From NCBI GenBank assembly GCA_026419785.1, contig JAODTK010002777.1, positions 496,001-560,000 of the forward strand: a DNA stretch of 64,000 bases. Direction: 5' to 3'. This stretch comes from Sclerodactyla briareus (Eukaryota; Echinodermata; Holothuroidea; Dendrochirotida; Sclerodactylidae). How positions within the stretch are numbered: position 1 is the stretch's first letter; each line of letters begins with the position of its first letter. This document shows, piece after piece, positions 37,401-46,900 of this stretch. The notes under the pieces are model-generated. The model saw nothing but the letters and a program-made list of their open reading frames with translations, ran no database searches and had not been told where the DNA came from. The translations under genes were made by a program, and so were the position numbers.

Positions 37401-38157
37401 TTTTGTACTCCCCACCTAATCAGATCATGTTCATGTGTTCACTACATAAAAAATTTCATAAGAGTTGGTCTCACCGTTTTGGAGAAATCCTGCTAACAAG
37501 AAAGTGTGACACACGCTCACTACAACACACACACACAAGCCACAAGGTATCGCTAAGTATCTTTCTGAACTTTCTGAAGAGAGAGGTTATAACTGCGACT
37601 GGTAAATGATTCTCTCCAACAACAATGTATGCCATCTATTAACAGACTCAATTATAAAATAAAGATGATAATCACTAACTACATAGACCAACTGTGATGC
37701 AGCCACAAGTGAAAACCCCGAAGGAATGTCATGCTAAATTGCAGTATCATGAAACATAAATTTATTTATTGAGTGGCATCCTGGGCATATTATGAATAAT
37801 GAGCTTCATGGCATCACTCTGGAATCTTACCTTCCTCTTGCTGGAGGCTATGACCGTAGGAAGCCACCGGCTCTCTCTGGTGTCCATCAATAGGAAGACG
37901 ACATCGTGTGATTCTATGAGCTCCTCCAGTTTACTGACAGCCTCTTTCACTTGCTTTACTGCAGCGTCTGAATGAGGAGCATGAAAAACTAATATCATAT
38001 ACCAAATAGGTTCTTAACCATTTCAAGAGTGATTTGAAGACCTACTTTTCCCTTTTAGAGCTGTTTTCACTGTATTTGTACTGTGTTTTATTAGCCTCTT
38101 TGAATTGTAACTCTTGTAGCTGGTTCATCGTCTTATTCTCGTGGTAAACTTGCATTA

Positions 38158-38189
<32 letters not shown>

Positions 38190-40921
38190 ACCGTCAAAAA
38201 ACAGGGTTCTTCAAGATTCCTGGGAAGAGCACTATAAAAAGTTGATTATTTATATTAATTATTATTATTAATATCAAGTGAAAAGCTTTGCTATGGCCAT
38301 AAGAGTGCATGCTCACCACTAGATATACACTAGTATAGATTATATTCTCCCCATAGCTCTATCAATATGTCCTATTATCAACTGTCACCACTCTTCGAGA
38401 ACACAACCATTTCATGCCGTCTTTTCAGATGTTGTTGTTGTTGATAAGTATGGGGGGTGGGGAATCTGTAAAGGTTTGGGCTGGTAGGATGTGTAGTTTT
38501 CGTCAGGGGAATTTCGGAGATTGGTCTGCACGCTGTACTTGCAATGTCAAGTGGCTAGTGTACCCCTCTGCCCTCCGACAGACAGACAGACATACAGACA
38601 CATTAGCATCTCATTAACTGTAACCTTGAACAGGATTATACCAACTGCATCTGGCTTGCAGAATGAGCTCTAATTAATATGCACTTTTGTAATTGTAATC
38701 CCAGCTATGAAAAGGATTAGAGGGTGTAGGGGGTCTCTGCAATAGGTGTGCAGAAAACGTGATACCACTATGTTAGGAAGTTGCGCCAACTTAGCGGCAA
38801 TTTCATGAATGCTATGCATTACACATAGCTGGGAACCAGCTGAGACATTCGCTATATTGTTGCGCCATCATATGAGGGCTCAACCGAGAATTCCAGGAAC
38901 TTTACACAAGTGATTTGGGGTAATTCCCAGAAAATTCTATATTAATATGACACATCTATCCACGGGTCACCCAAGGCTGGGAATGAAACTACATTACGAT
39001 GTTTGTTTGAAGCATTGGACATTTTTGTCATCACTGGGATGACCAGATTGGCCACCAGACTGACACCCAGTCAGAACCATAATTTTGGTGAATAATACCG
39101 ATGTAACATTGACAACTTGAATAGGAAATCATTCCTGGCATCAGGCAATCTACATAATATCCCTACATGGGTTGACATAAGCCTGGCAAATTTAGCACTC
39201 TAGATGTAATCTGCCTTCATTTTCTACTCACCACTCTTGCCAACGGAATGACCTGCATCGGATGGAGAACTGGTGACCTGCCGATTTCTGGAATCAAAAC
39301 CGCAACCAGAAGATCAAATATGTGTGGAATATTTTAATCAATCACAGTAACAATAATGAAGGTGTTTGTTTTTGTTTTGCAAAACAAAACAAGAGTGCCA
39401 TGGCACAGTAGCTCACCTGTACTTGTGATATCAGTAGGCCTACTGGCATTTTTCTATCAGGAATAGATGTGATGATTGAAATGTGTAGATGCTACATGTA
39501 CATGTTATCACAATGAGCAAGAGGATGTAGTGGCTATTCGCAATGTGACTATCCAGGTATTACTATAACCCACTATCGACACTATGCAACAAAACTGCAG
39601 AAAAAAATACATTCTGCATGATTTATGTAATGGACCCTAGGGCCCACACTGGCCAAAAATTAAAAAACACCCCAAATAGCCCATTACACAAGGACCACTG
39701 CTCCCAGTTTACAGAAAAACAAGCTTGTTAAGAGGATATGCAATTCCACCACCATTGTGTTATTTCCATACAATGGGCCTAGGGCCCAATGGCACCTTGT
39801 CCAAAATCCTGAACCCCCGAGGTACAGCATAGAGCATCATTATGACCGAACATGAGGACTGTGCACCAAAATTTGTAGGAGGAGAAGCATTTTGCGTGAT
39901 TTCACATGATGGGCCCTAGGGCCCACACTGGGCCTTGAGCCAAAAATTCCCGAACATCCCCAATGGCCCACTACCCAAAGACCATTACATGTAACTTCAA
40001 AGAAATCAATTGAAGCTTGTAAGAGGAGATGCATTTCAACCACCATTGTGTAATTTCATAAATGGCCATAGGGCCCAAATGGCACCTTGGACCAAAAATT
40101 CCTGAACACCCCGAAGGTACGGCTATTAGACCATCATTATGACCGAACATCAGCACTGTGCATCAAAATTTGTATGAGGAGAAGCATTTTGCGTGATTTC
40201 ACATGATGGGCCCTAGAGCCCAAGTGGGACGTGGACCAAAATTTCCTGAACACCCTGAAGGTACGGCTATTAGATCTTCATTATGACTGAACATAAGCAC
40301 TGTGCATCAAAATTTGTAGAGGAGAAGCATTTTGCGTGATTTCACATGATGGCCCTAGGGCCCAAGTGGGACGTGGACCAAAATTTCCTGAACACCCCGA
40401 AGGTACGGCTATTAGACCATCATTATGACCGAACATCAGCACTGTGCATCAAAATTTGTAGGAGGAGAAGCATTTTGCGTGATTTCACATGATGGCCCTA
40501 GGGCCCAAGTGGGACGTGGACCAAAATTTCCTGAACACCCTGAAGGTACGGCTATTAGACCATCATTATGACCGAACATCAGCACTGTGCATCAAAATTT
40601 GTAGGAGGAGAAGCAATTTTGCGTGATTTCACATGATGGCCCTAGGGCCCAAGTGGAACCTTGGACCAAAATTCATGAACACCCCAGATGCCCCTTCACT
40701 TGGCCATCATTGTGACCAAGTTACACCATGATCCATCAAACACTGTAGGAGGAGTAGCAATTTGAATCAATTGTGGATGGATGGATGGTTGGATGGATGG
40801 ATGATGGATGGATGGATGGATGGATAGATAGATAGATAGATATATAGATAGATAGATAGATAGATATATAGATAGATAGATATATAGATAGATAGATAGA
40901 TATATAGATAGATAGATAGAT

Positions 40922-40984
<63 letters not shown>

Positions 40985-43900
40985 GATAGACATGCAGGAT
41001 CACAATAGCTCACCCAGCCCATTACAATTCTGTGCCTAATTTGGAGTAGAGAAAAAATGACCACATGGAAGTTTCACAGGAGTCACACTGCTGCTGCTTG
41101 GATTGTTTCTTGCCACAATAGTCTCTCAAAGTCTCATTCCTTCTGTTAAGTTTTGATGTGATATCTTCACTGCTGTGCTGTTTATGTGTGTTTCTTTTTA
41201 ATACAATTTCAAATATGTTAAGTCTATTCCCTATAGTCAAGGGGTGTGCTCATATATTCACATTCCCACTGATGTCTACAATGAATAGGACTAGCATCAC
41301 GAATGGTATCACTGAGGCTTTTGCAGCAAACAATCCCAGTTTGAATTCCAGCAGCCAAAGGACATTCCTCTAGGTGGTCAGGTTCTAGAGTTCACTGATC
41401 ATCCTTTCGGAAAGGGACGTAAAATGGCGGTCCCGGGTGAGTGTATGTCAGACCTGGATGCCACACAGGAGCTGCATATTCAAATGCTAGTGAACATATG
41501 ACATAGACTGCCAGCAAGTCAATGTGGGGCATAATCACAAGGAATCCAGAAACCGAGAACCTCAAAGTGGGGTCAAGTAATCATGTTCACAAGCCAAAAT
41601 CGGCCAAAATATAAATTTTTCATGATTTACCAACTCTCCACCAAGTAAACCCAATCTAAATATGAAAAACAACAGGGTTCTCAAACTTCCCATAAGAAAG
41701 CTGTATACCAGCTTTAGCTTGACTGGATTAAACATTCAAGACTTATCATGTTCACAAGGTTTTCAGACTATGACCTCAGATGACCTTTGACCTGACTCCA
41801 CATCACCAGGGATCATGAACTAATTATGGGGAACCCACAGTATTAGCTTGATCCATCCAGGTGGGATCAAGTTATTGCAATCACAGATCAGAATCGTCCA
41901 AACTTTCAATGTTTCGTAATTCCCCCATCTTTACCAAAATCACCCCCTGTTTACACCAAAAACAATAGGGTTTTTGTACCCCCTGTATGTAAGCTGTATA
42001 CTAAACTCCAGCTTGACAGACCAAGCATTCCGGACTAATCATGTTCACAGAGTTCTTAGACTGACCTTGCTGGCCCCAGATGACCTTCCACCTGACCCAA
42101 AACAATAGGAATCATGGACTCCTTACAAAAAAATCTTAATATTGCCCAAAATACAGCTATTCCTTCAATCCTAGTATTTCCTGTCTCAAGGTGAAACACC
42201 AATCTACACCAAAAACATTAGGCTTCCTGCACTCCTCGTGAAGTTACAGCCCATAAATTTTACAGGCTGTAATTTCAATTATATATTGAAATTATAGCTT
42301 GATCAGACCAAGCATTTTGGACTCATCGAGTTCACAAGGTTCTAAGACTTTGACCCAAGATGACCTTCGACCTCACTCCAAAACCATAGGGATCATGAAC
42401 TCAATATGGGGAGCCTACATATCAATTAATAGCTTGATCCATCCAGTGGGGTTAGTTCTCATGTTCACAAGCCAGACATCACAGACATACATACACAAAC
42501 ACGCAACTGGCATGACTGCATAGATTACTAGACTGAGAGTGCTGAGGGTTTGAGTTAGAACTTGCAAACCGCAATGCTTCTGTGTTGTACTCGTTGACAC
42601 CCCTCTCAGGTGTCAGAAGGAGGTGTGTTGGTGTGCAGTGCAGTGCTGCTAGCAACAATGGGCAACACCTCAAGGTTAGGGTTATCTCTAATGTTGAGAG
42701 AAAGATCAATCCAGGCAGAAAAAGTCCTGGAATAGGAACTATATGGAGAACCTTGAAAACTCGATGGGCATTTTTGGTCTGGGTATAAGCTTTTCTGATG
42801 AACTGGTCTATCATTTTGAGTGATTTTCAAGATACTGCAGAGTAAGGAGGGCCATGCTGTTGGAGGATTGGGACTTTCCCTAATCACCAGCCTACACATC
42901 ATTATACAAGCCCTATCTACAGTTACCTATGTTTTTTCCACCATTCAAGGCATTACAGTTCCACACATAAGACTTACCACGCCAGGGAATATCTTTGACA
43001 GCTTCTCCGCGGCAGTTTCAGCCTTTGGTCGGCCGCCATTTCTGCGAGTCTTCAAATTCAAACAACGACTGCCGGACAGGATTTGAGTATGATATGCTGG
43101 AATTATCAACAAAAGTGACAGTCCTGACACCCCAACCCTGGGAAGGAAACACAGGAAACTGTCAAACAAGTCAGAAATTCCACATATTGGAATCATTACC
43201 CTGCTGAACTGAAAGCATTGTTATTTGTAACAGCTATAGCATTCACCTTATTAGTCATCAGTTCAGCAGGATGGAGTTCCTACATCAGTAGCATTCCTAA
43301 CGAAACCTGCATATAGGTTTTACTATCTGCCTGGCTGTATGGATACCGTTTTGACTGTTTTACGCTCTGAATTCCTACTCTCAGGTCTGAGTATTGGTTC
43401 CCTAAGCCTCTTCGTATAGTGCTTAATGAGGTGATAGGTTGTTGTTTCTACTCTGATGCTTATCTGGAGCAATATGCACAACATCCACCTTCAGCATGAT
43501 CTGGCCAGGAAATGAACCTGGTCTCAAACAACTCGACCAGACTGTCTCTCTGACATGTTCTCAAGTGAGCCATGAAACGGTCATCTGGCACAAAATGAAA
43601 TACCCTCAAACGCTGGTGAGAATGACTGGTATACTCACTATAAGGCACCTTGCAACATTACAGCCGAGGGTCCCAGCCCCCAGGAGCAGACCCTTTGTTC
43701 AGATACTTTATCTAGATCGAGCTCTGGTAACAGCCTCCATCTCATGAGCTTCAGGTCAGGTCAACTGATGATTTCTGGGGCTAACCTAGGATGAAGGATG
43801 GAACAACAAAGTCATGTTTTAAAGCACTGGATACTGGACATGGATGAATCCTTTCAAGGGAGTTTGTGAAATCACATTTGTGTATGGAGCCCTACAAAAA

Positions 43901-46900
43901 TGACACAACACCTCTGTGCAAATTGTTCGTTAACAGGCCCTCTTTGCAAATGCTTGGGAAAGGATAGGGAAATACTTTTCAAATTTAAAATGTTATTGGC
44001 ACAATATAGATTCCTAACCTGTTTGGGTCCATGCTTTCACTCAGGTCCACCATCCTTGGTCCAAGCTTGTTCTTCTGATTCCTCTCCCAACCGACACACT
44101 TTGGACATCTACGGCATTCAAAATAAGTATGATGAGAAAAGAGTACTTCATTGACTGATTCAACAGTCAATTAAAAAGGGGGAGAAAACATTACAGGCAG
44201 ATAAATTCCTAGACAGAAGAGATAAACAGGCATCACTTGATGTATACATCTTAGAAGAGAGAATAATATCTGCGAATCACTACTATAAATGTTCGAAGAT
44301 AATATGGTTTTGGGGCTGTGTCTGCTGCCGTCTCCGCTGGGAAACGTTAGGTGTTAGTAAATAACTCTAATACTTTGTCTGATTGATCTGAAACTTGGTA
44401 CACATGTATGCACGAGTGGAATGTGAAATGGGTTTAGAGAGTGGGGATTGTTGCATGTCGGCTTCCCTCTATTTTGCAGGTTTTAGGCAAAAAAACATCG
44501 TTTTGGTTTGATTTACACAAAACTATAATGTGGATTACAGTTGGCCCTGAACAACAGGTGGGTCATTTCTGAATGAGCTTTTCCACCGGGTTAATAATCC
44601 CCTAGTGGCCACTTGGGCATCCACCACTAATGAGGGGGCAGGTGAAAAAATACTGCAACTGTTCTCTCAATAACACATACATAGATGAGTAACGCAGGAT
44701 TTTTCTGAATATCCATAGTTTTGGCCTACCTTTAACATCTTTCAGGACGGACATGAAACGTGTAGTACTATACTGTGATCACAGCTCCGACTGCCCTCCA
44801 ATAGTTTCTATCTCTGAAGCCTATCACCGACCACCGGCTCCTCACAGGGCCTGCAAGGAAACCCACACAAACATGTGAAAGAAACAGAGTTCTGGGAGCA
44901 AAAGTTTAAACCTGTCGTCCAGCAAAAAATATTACAATTGCTAAAACATTGTGCATGAAAACCATGCCAATGATTACTTGGTTAGAAGTTCGTAGATTTG
45001 AAATGATGTATGAATTTTCAAAGATAGGTAATTTATACAACTAAGTGGCAATTCGGCAAATGTGCAACATGTGATGATGTCATTTCCTACCAATTACAGA
45101 GTTAAGTTGAGAAAATATTCTTCAATTTTATTTTATGGTTTGGTTTTAGAAATGACGACATCAAACGACTGCCATTTGCCAAAATCGGGCAGATTTATTT
45201 TAATTTTAGAAAAACCATATCTCCTAAACGGACCCTGCATGAAGTTGGAAACAAGGTGAATCCCAGTTTTCAGATATCTATAAACATTAAAAAATTTAAG
45301 ACAGTAATATTTTAGCTGGAATATTCTTTTAAGTTCCAGCCTGAATAACGTCCCCATATTGCGGGACGCTAACATGCGGCAACAAGAAGTGACACTCTCA
45401 CCGGTACGACCCAACAATTTTCTTCAAAAATTGGATATTAATATTCCTTGAAGAATCAATCGGTTTCTTGCAAGTCTCTATGGTGGTTGATATGTTGTGC
45501 CATTTTTACCATTAAGAAAAGGACATTGCAAGAACTTGAATGCAATTTTTCTAAACATAATAGACACCAGATACACAAGTAAAATATTAAGGTTGTCTAG
45601 CACATTTGCCATAAAGTTTTGAAAATTTGACACAATAGGAGACTTGACATGCAAAATTTCGCAGAGATGCCCCCAATTCCCAAGTTTGAATTACATATAA
45701 ACTTGTACGCAATGAACGGTACCAAAATGGGTTTGGACAATAAATCAGTTTGCTTCTGTTTTCATAATATGTAATGATCCGTAATTTTCTAAGATCTCAG
45801 TTCATGCGGAGAGCATGTTTACATGCATTTTACAAATATCTCCTCTGGCCAATCCCGTAACCCTCAGGATCACTTTGGTTTGCTGGTGACAGCTGGGTTC
45901 ATATGTAGATAGAAACCTCAATTATATCCTCCTATTATCCTTTAGAGTTCATTCTTAAATATTTTAAGTAGTTAATTCTCTATTAGAACCCCAATTGTTT
46001 GATCTCACACTGACTTTATTAGTAGTGCCTGCGCGCGTGGCTTTGTAGTGCGGCGCAAAATGATCTTATTGGCTGTAATTTTGCGGCAATTGTATTCATA
46101 AGTTGTTATGACACGAGTTTGCGATTCATTGGACAGTCAGATGCAGATGGAGAATTACAACATCTATGTATTGAGGATCAATTTGAATAGCAGGTATCGG
46201 AAATAGGCAGTGGCAGTCACCTTTTACGACAGACAGACCGTTTTATACTAGAGTCAAATATTATTCTTAGGACAGGATAATTGTAAGTTGTTTTAAAGTC
46301 CTTTAGTCTTAAGAAAGTACAGGAAAGACTCTTGTAAATTGTCGTTGGAGAGCGATGAGGCGTTTATTGTTAAATATAAGTTGAAGGAAAGGAGAGTGGT
46401 TTTTCGATTTGGTCTCCGTTTTATGTTACTTACCTGGCTAATCAATATTACGTAATCTTGGGCCAAGGACCTCGCTGGCGCTACCGAAAATCGACACGGA
46501 GCTATGCAAGTCTCAATAAATCGCAAGTGAAATAACAGCGTTACAAAGCATTTATACACTAATCTGGAAAACCCTGTTAATTCACACTAATTCAATATCC
46601 TTATCGGAACAAATAACAACCCTGCAGCGTTCAGTTAAGCACATCCATAAATCTGGCCAGCTACAGCCAATCACATTCCAGCAGTTTCATGAAGGTGGAT
46701 GAATGTTGAACCTACCATTTGTATGCTCTGAGAGTGAGGTAGTTCTCAGAGGCCAACCAGATGTACCCCAGGGTACATGGGTCACCAAACGCAGAGTGAA
46801 TATGCAATATAAAAATATCAACATTTAAGGAAGTTGTAAATACCCCAAGATTCAGGAGGTTTTTTTTTTTTTTTTAATTTAGTATCAATATCCCCAGGGT

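Noticed and set aside
39370-41015. CRISPR-like array
   Set aside because: The units are contiguous 143 bp tandem repeats without unique spacers, in eukaryotic DNA.
40696-41064. Minus frames of Tyr-Leu-Ser-Ile repeats
   Set aside because: Translation of the GATA microsatellite.
45133-46559. Minus frames of 88-94 codons inside ATG7 (45133-45417 and 46293-46559)
   Set aside because: Neither aligns with ATG7 nor shows any domain.
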